From Novosphingobium kaempferiae (GTDB lineage Bacteria > Pseudomonadota > Alphaproteobacteria > Sphingomonadales > Sphingomonadaceae), in NCBI RefSeq assembly GCF_021227995.1, contig NZ_CP089301.1:4340001-4404000 (forward strand): 64,000 nt of DNA. The letters run 5' to 3'. Each line of letters starts with the position of its first letter. Within the stretch, counting starts at the first letter, position 1. The notes below the pieces were generated by a model. It ran no database searches and was not told where the DNA came from. It worked only from the letters and a program-made list of their open reading frames with translations. Of this stretch, positions 9,212 through 16,130 are shown in pieces. A program made the translations under genes and the position numbers.

Positions 9212-9843
9212 GCGGTGACGATCATCCGGACTGGAGTGGGGTTGAAGCCGTTGCAGGGGTTGTTGACCTGCGGGCAGTTGGACACGACGACGATCACGTC
9301 CATTTCCGCCCGCAGGTCCACAGTCAGGCCCGGCGCGGAAATACCGTCGACGATGCCCAGCGACCCGTCCGGCTCCACCGGTACGTTCATGAAGAAGTTG
9401 ATGTTCGAGACGATGTCCCGCTTGCCGCGCCCTTCGAGGAGGTTGGCCTCCAGGAAGTTCTCGACGCAGGCGTGCTCGGACTTCGTGTGATGACCGTAGC
9501 GCAGGGTATTGCTCTCGCACGAGCACGCGCCGCCGATGGTGTCGTGGTAGTCGACCGAAGTGGCGGCGATGGTCATCAGCGCGTTGCCCTCGTTGGAGAG
9601 CAGCTTCGTGCCTTCGCGCAGGAACAGGTTGCCCTGCGCCGCCACGGTGTCCTGCGCCGAATAGCGCTCGGCATCGTCGGCGGCGGAATAAAGCAGGAAG
9701 TCGACCGCCTGATTGCCTTCGAGATCGACGATGCGCAGCGTCTGCCCGGCCTTGACGTGATGCAGCCAGGGTGCGCGGGCGGGGACGACGACGTCGTGCA
9801 GGACGGTGCCGGTGAGGCCGGACATGTGGGGATCGGTGCTCAT
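9208..9843 (-). CDS. Urea amidolyase-associated protein 2 / carboxyguanidine deiminase subunit
   Basis: This 211-aa DUF1989 protein matches the family called urea amidolyase-associated protein 2. Conserved features seen are LRIVDLEGNQAVDFLLYSA, the Cys-rich HDTIGGACSCESNTLRYG, FFMNVP and AEMDVIVVVSNCPQ. Family members next to biotin carboxylases have been described as one subunit (CgdA/CgdB) of a deiminase that converts carboxyguanidine to allophanate and ammonia. That assignment is by family and context; I do not know which subunit letter applies. It overlaps the carboxylase start by 4 bp and follows UAAP1 by 17 bp, consistent with a stoichiometric complex. Confidence 0.85.
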   Translation of the reverse strand: MSTDPHMSGLTGTVLHDVVVPARAPWLHHVKAGQTLRIVDLEGNQAVDFLLYSAADDAERYSAQDTVAAQGNLFLREGTKLLSNEGNALMTIAATSVDYHDTIGGACSCESNTLRYGHHTKSEHACVENFLEANLLEGRGKRDIVSNINFFMNVPVEPDGSLGIVDGISAPGLTVDLRAEMDVIVVVSNCPQVNNPCNGFNPTPVRMIVTA

Positions 9844-9860
9844 GATCGCGTGTCCTTCTT

Positions 9861-10697
9861 TCAGCGGCGGAAGTAGTCTTCGACGTTCTCGAAGGCGCGC
9901 AGGCCCTCCGGCGTCGCGAGGCGGACGGGGTCGTCCTCGCCCGTCACCGGCCCGCGCCATGCCGAGGCGCGCAGCGGCGTCACCGTGTAGTCGGCACGCG
10001 GATCGAGGACGTGGGGGACGTTGGCGATCACCACGATCACGTCCATCTCGGCGCGCAAGATCACCGTGCGGCCGGGCGCGAACGGGCCGACCTCGGGCGT
10101 GATGGTGCCGTCCGCCTCGATCCGCGCGCCCTTGAACAGCGTCACGCAAGGATGAACGTCGCGGCGACCGAGGCCATGCTTCGCCGCACCCAGCAGGAAG
10201 CGGTCGCGGCCGCTAGGGAAGGCGCCGGAATTGCGGCCCTCGCCGTACTTCGCGAGGTTGGTCGCAGGATTGGAGGTGCCGCAGAAGGTATCGTGCGTGC
10301 CTGCATCGTCCGACACGATACTCATCATGACGCGGCCCATGTCCGACAGCAGCAGCTTGCCTTCGCCGAGATAGGCGTTCCACTGGACCTTCACCGTGTC
10401 CGCCACGTTGAGGCGCTCGGTCGGCATGTCGGCGTTGAAGATCAGGATCGAGGCGGCTGCATCGCCCTTCACGTCGATCAGCCGCAGCCGCGAGCCGCGC
10501 GTCAGGCGCCGCGTGGCGTAGCCGCCCGCCGCGATCGTCTCTTCCCAGACGTGATCGTCGGGGCTGACGCCTGCGGGCAGGTCGTCGGCCACCGGCGGCA
10601 GCACCGGCATGCTCTCCACCACGGTGCCGCCCTGCGCACGGGCATGGTCGCGGGCGGCCAAGGGATTAGACAGCGGATCGGCCAAGGCTTCGGTCAT
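9861..10697 (-). CDS. Urea amidolyase-associated protein 1 / carboxyguanidine deiminase subunit
   Basis: This 278-aa DUF1989 paralogue of the next gene corresponds to urea amidolyase-associated protein 1. It has LRLIDVKGDAAASILIFNA, HDTFCGTSNPATNLAKYG and AEMDVIVVIANVPH, aligning with the equivalent motifs of UAAP2, but lacks the CSCESN cysteine pair. The two probably form a heteromeric deiminase acting between the carboxylase and allophanate hydrolase. ATG at 10697 overlaps the regulator stop codon (ATGA), so the regulator and enzyme are co-translated from one message. Confidence 0.85.
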   Translation of the reverse strand: MTEALADPLSNPLAARDHARAQGGTVVESMPVLPPVADDLPAGVSPDDHVWEETIAAGGYATRRLTRGSRLRLIDVKGDAAASILIFNADMPTERLNVADTVKVQWNAYLGEGKLLLSDMGRVMMSIVSDDAGTHDTFCGTSNPATNLAKYGEGRNSGAFPSGRDRFLLGAAKHGLGRRDVHPCVTLFKGARIEADGTITPEVGPFAPGRTVILRAEMDVIVVIANVPHVLDPRADYTVTPLRASAWRGPVTGEDDPVRLATPEGLRAFENVEDYFRR

Positions 10698-11179
10698 GAA
10701 TGCGCTCCGATGTTCCTGAAGTCTCCGCCGTCCTGCTCGTAAAGCGGCGGCAGGAGAGCGGTGGTGGTGACGAGTTCGAGCTGCTGCACGCCCCGCACGC
10801 GGCGGATGGCGTCGCACAATTCCTTGAGCCGCACGGCGGGCCCCTGCACGAGCAGGACTTCGAGCGACTGGTCATCCTCCAGCACGACATGCTGAGAGGA
10901 GATCACTTCCTTGAGATACTGGCTCTGCGTCTGCGAGAGCAGGTGGCGCACCCGGCCCCGCTCGCTGCGGTAGACGAGGGTGATGGTCCCCGCGAGCATC
11001 TCTTCCGGGCGCATCAGCGATCCGTGCTCCGCCAGCGCGTGGCGGATCAGTTCGGCGATCAGCTGCGAACGGGACGGCAGTCCGCGTTCGGCCACCATCG
11101 TGTCGAGCTGTCTGAAGAGGTCTGCCGGGAGACTCATGCTGAGCCGTGCCAGGCCTGCGGATTCGGAGCCCATGCCCAT
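10694..11179 (-). CDS. CopG/NikR-like ribbon-helix-helix regulator 1
   Basis: This 161-aa protein has an N-terminal ribbon-helix-helix (LARLSMSLPADLFRQLDTM, then SRSQLIAELIRHAL) and a NikR-like ACT-type C-terminal domain. Aligned with E. coli NikR, the nickel ligands His76, His89 and Cys95 are replaced by Ser, Val and Ser; only the His87 equivalent (SSQHVV) remains. It probably no longer senses nickel. Start codons at 11179 or 11173 are possible, since the upstream GAAAAGAGA is a weak ribosome-binding site. It starts 7 bp after the ABC ATPase and just downstream of operator site A, suggesting autoregulation. A 171-aa paralogue lies 3 kb upstream. Confidence 0.88.
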   Translation of the reverse strand: MGMGSESAGLARLSMSLPADLFRQLDTMVAERGLPSRSQLIAELIRHALAEHGSLMRPEEMLAGTITLVYRSERGRVRHLLSQTQSQYLKEVISSQHVVLEDDQSLEVLLVQGPAVRLKELCDAIRRVRGVQQLELVTTTALLPPLYEQDGGDFRNIGAHS

Positions 11180-11186
11180 TCTCTTT

Positions 11187-11981
11187 TCAGTTATTACGAT
11201 TTACGTCAATCGTAATATTATCGAGTTCAACGGCGTTTTCTTCCGGCGTCTCGTCCACGCGCTTGCGCAGCGGCAGGTCGTAGACTGCGGTGGCACCGAA
11301 ACGGTGCGGCGCGTGCGGATCGTGGCGGCGCTTGTCGAGCGCGAGGACGCGGGTGCCGAGGCTGAACGCCTCGCGGATGTCGTGCGTCACCATCACGATC
11401 GTGAGACTGTAATCGCGCCACAGGCGGCGGATCAGCGCATGCATGTCGGCGCGGATGCCGGGGTCGAGCGCGCCGAACGGTTCGTCCAGCAGCAGCACGC
11501 GCGGCCGCTTCACAAGTGCCTGCGCGATAGCGAGGCGCTGCTGCATGCCGCCCGACATCTGCGCGGGATAAAGATCGAGGCTGTGGCCGAGGCCGACGGC
11601 GGTCAGCATCTCGGTCGCCTCCGCCTCGGCGGCGCGTTTCGCACCGCCGAACAGGCGGCCCATCAGCGGCGCCTTCTCACACTCCATGCCCAGGATCGTG
11701 TTGCGCAGCGCGGAGAGGTGCGGGAACACCGAATAGCGCTGGAACACGACGCCGCGATCCGGCCCGCATTCGGGCGTCAGCGGGGTGCCGTCCATCAGGA
11801 TCTGGCCCCGGCTCGGCCCCTCCTGCCCCAGTATCAGGCGCAGGAAGCTGCTCTTGCCTGCGCCCGAGGGACCGACGATCGAGACGAACGAGCCTTCCTC
11901 GATGTCGAGGTCCAGTTTCTCGATGATGATGCGGTCGCCGTACTCGACCCAGACGTCGCGGAAGCTGAGGAGCGTGCTCAA
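11187..11981 (-). CDS. ABC transporter ATP-binding protein (urea/guanidine-type importer)
   Basis: This 264-aa ATPase of the nitrate/taurine/sulfonate importer type has Walker A GPSGAGKSS, signature MSGGMQQRLAIAQAL, Walker B VLLLDEPFGALD and the H-loop MVTHD. It energises the permease encoded directly upstream. The start is TTG at 11981, overlapping the permease stop as TTGA; no ATG exists in the right place, and the upstream in-frame reading is not ABC-like. Its last codons overlap the operator-like palindrome at 11192-11217. With the permease and binding protein it forms the transporter known from urea-carboxylase regions. Confidence 0.9.
   Translation of the reverse strand: MSTLLSFRDVWVEYGDRIIIEKLDLDIEEGSFVSIVGPSGAGKSSFLRLILGQEGPSRGQILMDGTPLTPECGPDRGVVFQRYSVFPHLSALRNTILGMECEKAPLMGRLFGGAKRAAEAEATEMLTAVGLGHSLDLYPAQMSGGMQQRLAIAQALVKRPRVLLLDEPFGALDPGIRADMHALIRRLWRDYSLTIVMVTHDIREAFSLGTRVLALDKRRHDPHAPHRFGATAVYDLPLRKRVDETPEENAVELDNITIDVNRNN
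11192..11217 (-). promoter_or_regulatory. Operator-like dyad, site A (TATTAC-N14-GTAATA)
   Basis: Perfect 10-bp inverted repeat, TATTACGATT and AATCGTAATA with a 6-bp spacer, at the 3' end of the ABC ATPase gene and 12 bp before the start of CopG regulator 1. On the minus strand TTGACG, a -35-like hexamer, lies inside the dyad. It matches site D at 22 of 26 positions. Confidence 0.7.
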
Positions 11982-12793
11982 TGGCTTTCTCCGTGTGCCC
12001 AGGGGAAGAGCCGGTGGCTGAGGAAGGTCAGCGCCACGTCCATGAGGATCGCCAGCAACGCGATCCACGCGACGTAAGGCAGGATCACGTCCATCGACAG
12101 GTAGCGGCGGACGAGGAAGATGCGGTAGCCGAGGCCCACGTCCGAAGCGATCGCCTCGGCCGAGATCAGGAACACCCATGCCGGACCGAGCGAGAGCCGG
12201 ATCGCCTGCAGCAGGCGCGGCATGGCCTGCGGCAGCGCGACGCGGATCATCACCTGCCAGCTGCTTGCACCCAAGGTCTGCGCCTTGATGATCTGTTCAC
12301 GCGGCAGCGCGGCGACGTGGGCGGCGATGTCGCGGATCATGACCGGGGCGATGCCGATGACGATAAGCGCGACCTTGGCCGTCTCGCCCAGGCCCAGCGC
12401 GATGAACAGGATCGGCAGCAGCGCGATCGGCGGGATGACCGCGATGCCGGTGACGAGCGGACCGAACGTGGCGCGCACCGGCGGCAAGGCGCCCAGCGAA
12501 AGGCCCACCACCAGCGCCATCAGCGTCGATATGCCGAGCCCGATGCCAAGGCGCTGGAGGCTCGCCAGCGTATCGGCCCAGAACACCAGTTGCCCGGTCA
12601 GCTGGTCCGGCACGAACAGCAGCGCCGACATGCTCTCGGCCATCGCGCCGGGCAGCGGCAGGATCTTGTCTGCGGGGTTCACCGCATGGCGGCTCGCGGC
12701 CATGACGATGTAGACCAGCAGCAGCAGCAGGATCGGCGCGGCTCCGAGGAGCACCCGCCCCCCTCGCCCGACCTGACGATTCACCAAGCGCAT
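11978..12793 (-). CDS. ABC transporter permease (urea/guanidine-type importer)
   Basis: This 271-aa inner-membrane protein of the BPD_transp_1 (SsuC/TauC-like) family has about six predicted membrane segments, including LLGAAPILLLLLVYIVMA. Its ATPase-coupling EAA loop reads KAQTLGASSWQVMIRVALPQ. A GAGGT sequence sits about 10 nt before ATG 12793. It lies between the binding protein (132-bp gap containing a REP-like palindrome) and the ATPase (4-bp overlap). The substrate is inferred from the operon to be urea, guanidine or a related small cation or amide. Confidence 0.9.
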   Translation of the reverse strand: MRLVNRQVGRGGRVLLGAAPILLLLLVYIVMAASRHAVNPADKILPLPGAMAESMSALLFVPDQLTGQLVFWADTLASLQRLGIGLGISTLMALVVGLSLGALPPVRATFGPLVTGIAVIPPIALLPILFIALGLGETAKVALIVIGIAPVMIRDIAAHVAALPREQIIKAQTLGASSWQVMIRVALPQAMPRLLQAIRLSLGPAWVFLISAEAIASDVGLGYRIFLVRRYLSMDVILPYVAWIALLAILMDVALTFLSHRLFPWAHGESH

Positions 12794-12834
12794 TTACGTG
12801 ACCTCACCTGAGTGATGTTCTGCTTTTTACACTT

Positions 12835-12910
12835 CGTCATTGCGAGCAAAGCGAAGCAATCCAGCGTCGTGACAACCGCACTGGGTTGCTTCGCTGCGCT
12901 CGCAATGACG
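12835..12910. repeat. REP-like palindrome, copy 2
   Basis: Inverted repeat CGTCATTGCGAGCAAAGCG ... TTGCTTCGCTGCGCTCGCAA within the ABC operon, between the binding-protein stop and the permease start. In the transcript it would form a stable hairpin that could protect the binding-protein part of the message. Confidence 0.9.
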
Positions 12911-12925
12911 GCAATGGATGCCCGC

Positions 12926-14002
12926 TCAGAGCTTCCCGTCGGCGGCCATCTTCATGTAGCTGTCGTCGAACCGCAGCGTGACATGCTGCGCGTCGCCGAG
13001 CGTCTTGCCGCCGGGGAACGACATGCCCACCGCGTCGGCCGAGCTGGCGCCCTTGAACAGCCCCTTGGAGAAGCTGAAGTCGCGCACGCGGGTCATCGTG
13101 GTGACGAGCGCGGGCGCGTCGGTCGCGGCGACGGCGGCCTTGGGGTCGGCATAGAGGAAGGTGGTGGTGAGCTGGCTGTCGAACGCCTCGGGCGTCGCGC
13201 CCGCCAGCTTCGCCATCGCGGCGCGGGCGGCCTTGCCCTCGGCATCCTGCCGGGTCATCAGCGCGGTCGTCTCGTACCAGATGCCCGCAAGCGCCTTGCC
13301 GAGGTTCGGGTTGGCCTTGAGCGTGGCGGTATCGACGCAGAGCAGGTCGAGGATCTCGCCCGGGATATCGGCGGAGGAGAACACCATCTTCGCGCCCGGC
13401 TGCGCCTTCATGGCGGTCAGCTGCGGGTTCCACGCCACCGCGACCTTTACGTCGGGGCTGGCGAAGGCGCCGACGATGTCGGCATCGGCGGTGTTGATCG
13501 TCTTCACGTCGGTCGGCGCGAGGCCCGCCAGCGTCATGCCGCGCGCGAGCAGGTAGTGGGAAACCGAAAGCTCGACCAGGTTGACCTGCTGGCCCTTGAT
13601 GGCGCGCATGTCGCCCGCACCCTTCATCAGGATGCCGTCGTTGCCGTTGGAATAGTCGCCGACGATGATCGCGCTGGTGTCCTTGCCACCCGCCGCCGGA
13701 ATCGTCAGCGCGTCCATGTTCGCCACGGTCACGCCGTCCAGCTTGCCCGCAGTGTACTGGTTGACCGATTCGACGTAGTCGTTGACCTGCACCACGTTGA
13801 TCTTGATGCCGTACTTGTCGGCCCACTTCTTCACGATGCCGGCCTGCTGGGCATAGGGCCAGGGCATCCAGCCTGCGTAGATGGACCAACCGATGTTGAA
13901 TTCGGTACGCTTGGCGTCAGGCGCCGGCTGGGAGCAGGATGCGGTGAAAAGCAGCCCCGCAACCATTGCGACCTTGGCTGCCTTGCGGATCGATGCGATC
14001 AT
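12926..14002 (-). CDS. ABC transporter substrate-binding lipoprotein (urea carboxylase region type)
   Basis: This 358-aa protein has a lipoprotein signal (LLFTASCSQ, lipobox cysteine at about residue 24) and a periplasmic-binding fold related to nitrate/taurine-type SBPs (FNIGWSIYAGWMPWPYAQ, VNQYTAGKLDGVTVANMDAL). This class is known as the binding protein of urea carboxylase regions. ATG 14002 is chosen: AAAGGGGA lies about 10 nt upstream and the signal peptide begins there, while the ATG at 14056 would add 18 unneeded residues. Operator site B lies between this gene and CopG regulator 2, so its expression is probably controlled there. It likely delivers guanidine or urea. Confidence 0.88.
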   Translation of the reverse strand: MIASIRKAAKVAMVAGLLFTASCSQPAPDAKRTEFNIGWSIYAGWMPWPYAQQAGIVKKWADKYGIKINVVQVNDYVESVNQYTAGKLDGVTVANMDALTIPAAGGKDTSAIIVGDYSNGNDGILMKGAGDMRAIKGQQVNLVELSVSHYLLARGMTLAGLAPTDVKTINTADADIVGAFASPDVKVAVAWNPQLTAMKAQPGAKMVFSSADIPGEILDLLCVDTATLKANPNLGKALAGIWYETTALMTRQDAEGKAARAAMAKLAGATPEAFDSQLTTTFLYADPKAAVAATDAPALVTTMTRVRDFSFSKGLFKGASSADAVGMSFPGGKTLGDAQHVTLRFDDSYMKMAADGKL

Positions 14003-14063
14003 TGAGTCGGTCCCCTTTCGCAACGCAACATTGCTGCGATTGGAAGGGTTGTCCATCGAAAAA

Positions 14064-14089
14064 TATTACGTGAAAGAGATTCTGTAATA
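14064..14089 (-). promoter_or_regulatory. Operator-like dyad, site B (TATTAC-N14-GTAATA)
   Basis: TATTACG at 14064-14070 and GTAATA at 14084-14089, with the same 14-bp inner spacing as site A, in the 106-bp gap before the ABC binding-protein gene. The CGTAATA half faces the gene. No guanidine (ykkC) riboswitch pattern is seen in this leader. Confidence 0.65.
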
Positions 14090-14108
14090 CTTTCGGTCGA
14101 CAATCCGT

Positions 14109-14624
14109 TCAGGCCGGGACTTCGCCGCTCGCCCGCTGGCCGCGCACACGGGACACATCGCCGCCGTCGGCGCGAATCTCGTCCTGCTCGTGCAGCTGCG
14201 GCAGCAGCGCGGTGGTGGTGACGAGCTGGAGCTGGTGCACCCCGCGAATGGCGCGCAGCCCGTCGCACAGTTCCTTGAGCCGCGCCGCCGGGCCCTGCAC
14301 CAGCAGCACTTCGAGCGACTGGTCGTCCTCGAGGAAGACGTGCTGCGAAGAAATCACTTCCTTCAGGTACTCCGCCTGGCTCTGCGCCAGCTGGTGCCGC
14401 ACGCGGCCCTTGTCGCCCCGGTAGACCAGCGTGATCGTGCCCGCGAGCATCTCCTCGGGACGGGTCAGCGCCTCATGCTCGGCAAGCGCGTGGCGGATCA
14501 GTTCGGCGATGAGCTGCGAGCGCGACGGCAGGCCGCGTTCTTCCACCATGGCGTCCAGCTGGCGGAAGAGTTCGGCCGGAAGGCTCATGCTGAGCCGGGC
14601 AAGGCTGGCGGGATCGGTGCTCAA
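14109..14624 (-). CDS. CopG/NikR-like ribbon-helix-helix regulator 2
   Basis: This 171-aa close paralogue of regulator 1 has the same RHH (LARLSMSLPAELFRQLDAM) and the same NikR-like C-terminal domain (KEVISSQHVFLEDDQSLEVL). NikR His76, His89 and Cys95 are again replaced (Ala, Phe, Ser). It has an extra charged C-terminal tail (RADGGDVSRVRGQRASGEVP). A TTG start at 14624 has GAGAGGGG 6 nt upstream and matches the paralogue's N-terminus; ATG 14588 would cut the RHH strand. It is divergent from the metallo-hydrolase genes, with operator site C in the shared region, and lies upstream of the ABC genes it probably controls. Confidence 0.85.
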   Translation of the reverse strand: MSTDPASLARLSMSLPAELFRQLDAMVEERGLPSRSQLIAELIRHALAEHEALTRPEEMLAGTITLVYRGDKGRVRHQLAQSQAEYLKEVISSQHVFLEDDQSLEVLLVQGPAARLKELCDGLRAIRGVHQLQLVTTTALLPQLHEQDEIRADGGDVSRVRGQRASGEVPA

Positions 14625-14795
14625 GCTGCGCCCCTCTCGATCATCGTAAAGTCCTCGAAACGTTCGCCGACCTGCCCACGTCGCACAGGGCCGGACCACC
14701 ACCCCTATACCAAGCGGGCCCAGGATGACAGCCGATCCCTTGGCGATCCCTGTAATAACCTTGTCCGGATCGGTCATACCGCCATGCCACGAAAA

Positions 14796-14821
14796 TATTA
14801 ACATTGCCACATTCCGTAATA
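14796..14821 (+). promoter_or_regulatory. Operator-like dyad, site C (TATTAA-N14-GTAATA)
   Basis: One mismatch from the dyad consensus, with the same 14-bp inner spacing. It lies in the divergent region between CopG regulator 2 (minus strand) and the metallo-hydrolase pair (plus strand). CGTAATA faces the hydrolase gene, and TTGCCA occupies the place where sites A and D have TTGACG. Confidence 0.65.
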
Positions 14822-14836
14822 TCCATATCCTGTCGC

Positions 14837-15982
14837 GTGATCGAGCCGTCCTCCGCTGCTCGACGCCATGTGTGGGGGCATATCCTGGCGCAGAATCCGA
14901 CCCGCAACGCCGGTACTTCCGGCGGTTTCTCCGGCAGTTCGCAAGCGGCCACCGGCCGTGCCTATCCGAACGGCAACCCCGCGCTGGGTTACAACCCGCC
15001 GGGCGTGCGCAACACCGACAGCGCCGTGCCGCTGCATCCCAAGGCGCCCGTCCGGCACGACTATGCGTGCGAGGGCCCGGCGGCGGGCAGCCTCTCGTTC
15101 CGCTGGACCTACGGCTCCAACGTGGCCGCCAAGAACCGCGATCCGCGCGTGCAGGTGGTGCAGTACAACGAGGACACTTTCGTCCTGCGCCAGAACGTGT
15201 GCGTCCACTGGGAAGCGCCATTCACCTACCTGCTGTTCGGCAACAGGGGCGCGCTGCTGATCGACACCGGCGCGACGCCGAACGCCGCGCACTATCCCCT
15301 GCGCGAGACGGTGGATGCCATCATCACCCGCTGGGCGCAGGCCCGCGGACGCAGCAAGGTGCCGCTGACAGTTGCGCTCACTTCGGGCGAGGACGTGGCG
15401 CAGAACCAGGGCCTCGTGCAGTTCGCCGACCGTCCCGACACGAAGATCGTGCCAAAGCCGCTGGCGGTGATGCAGCAGTTCTACGGGCTCTCCAACTGGC
15501 CCACCGGCACCGGGCGGATCGACCTTGGCGACCGCGTGATCGAGGTAATCCCGACGCCCGGCACGCACAAGGACGGCGTGACGTTCTACGATCCGTACTG
15601 CGATTTCCTGTTCACCGGCGACCTGCTGTTTCCCGGCAAGATCAACATCGGCAACGACCGCGATTTCGTCGCCTCGCTGGAACGGCTGAAGGCCTTCGCG
15701 GCGGCGAAGCCGGTGAAGTGGCTGCTCGGCGGGCACATCGAGATGATGTTCGTTCCCGGCAAGTACTACCCGCGCTTCACCAACTTCAAACCCTACGAGC
15801 GCGTGCTGGAGATGACCCCGAACCTCATCGACGAGGCGCTGCAATATGCGCGCGAGGTGCAGGGCAAGGACATGATGCTGATCCGCCCGGACTTCGTGCT
15901 GTTCAACGGCGTCAGCCCGGACCAGCGCACGCCGGTCTGGCCCGAGGGCGTGCCCAACATCAACCCGCCCCGCCCGTTCTGA
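14837..15982 (+). CDS. Metallo-beta-lactamase-fold protein lacking the HxHxDH motif
   Basis: This ~381-aa protein is paralogous to the next gene over the whole fold (VQYNEDTFVLRQNVCVHWEAP matches its VHWYNEHTAILRQNKAYSYEAP region). Where the paralogue has SHLHADHYAATNQ, this one has TSGEDVAQNQ, so four metal ligands are missing. The later motifs survive: TPGTHKDG, LFTGDLLFPG and LLGGHIEM. It is probably non-catalytic or uses an altered metal site. The start is uncertain: GTG 14837 is provisional, TTG 14804 falls inside operator C, and GTG 14870 is also possible. No convincing signal peptide or ribosome-binding site is seen. Confidence 0.75.
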   Translation: MIEPSSAARRHVWGHILAQNPTRNAGTSGGFSGSSQAATGRAYPNGNPALGYNPPGVRNTDSAVPLHPKAPVRHDYACEGPAAGSLSFRWTYGSNVAAKNRDPRVQVVQYNEDTFVLRQNVCVHWEAPFTYLLFGNRGALLIDTGATPNAAHYPLRETVDAIITRWAQARGRSKVPLTVALTSGEDVAQNQGLVQFADRPDTKIVPKPLAVMQQFYGLSNWPTGTGRIDLGDRVIEVIPTPGTHKDGVTFYDPYCDFLFTGDLLFPGKINIGNDRDFVASLERLKAFAAAKPVKWLLGGHIEMMFVPGKYYPRFTNFKPYERVLEMTPNLIDEALQYAREVQGKDMMLIRPDFVLFNGVSPDQRTPVWPEGVPNINPPRPF

Positions 15983-16010
15983 CGCCGAATGACGCTTTCA
16001 CCCCATCGTT

Positions 16011-16085
16011 CGTCATTGCGAGCGTAGCGAAGCAATCCAGCGTTGCGGGCCGACCGTGGATTGCTTCGCTACGCTCGCAATGATG
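16011..16085. repeat. REP-like palindrome, copy 3
   Basis: CGTCATTGCGAGCGTAGCG ... CGCTACGCTCGCAATGATG inverted repeat between the two metallo-hydrolase genes. An in-frame upstream extension of the second hydrolase reads through this element and is an artefact. Confidence 0.9.
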
Positions 16086-16130
16086 AACAGTAGGGCCAAC
16101 ACACTGATTCAAGGACAAGGAAAACCGCCC

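Noticed and set aside
6560..9490. A 976-codon frame antisense to the urea/guanidine carboxylase
   Set aside because: It is a shadow of the carboxylase frame with no domain motifs; the minus strand carries every expected catalytic and biotinyl motif.
14003..14108. Guanidine-I (ykkC) riboswitch in the leader of the ABC binding-protein gene
   Set aside because: The 106-bp leader shows the operator dyad but none of the conserved ykkC sequence blocks I could recognise; a covariance search would be decisive.
10694..14624. Annotating the two RHH proteins simply as nickel-responsive NikR
   Set aside because: Three of four nickel ligands are replaced in both, and no nickel enzyme or transporter is nearby.
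14804..14836. TTG 14804 as the start of the first MBL-fold protein
   Set aside because: It falls inside operator site C and has no ribosome-binding site; GTG 14837 or 14870 is more likely, though the true start remains open.
16056..16130. Longer N-terminus for the second MBL-fold protein starting inside the REP-like repeat
   Set aside because: The extension is translated repeat sequence; the GTG at 16131 gives a proper Tat signal with a ribosome-binding site.
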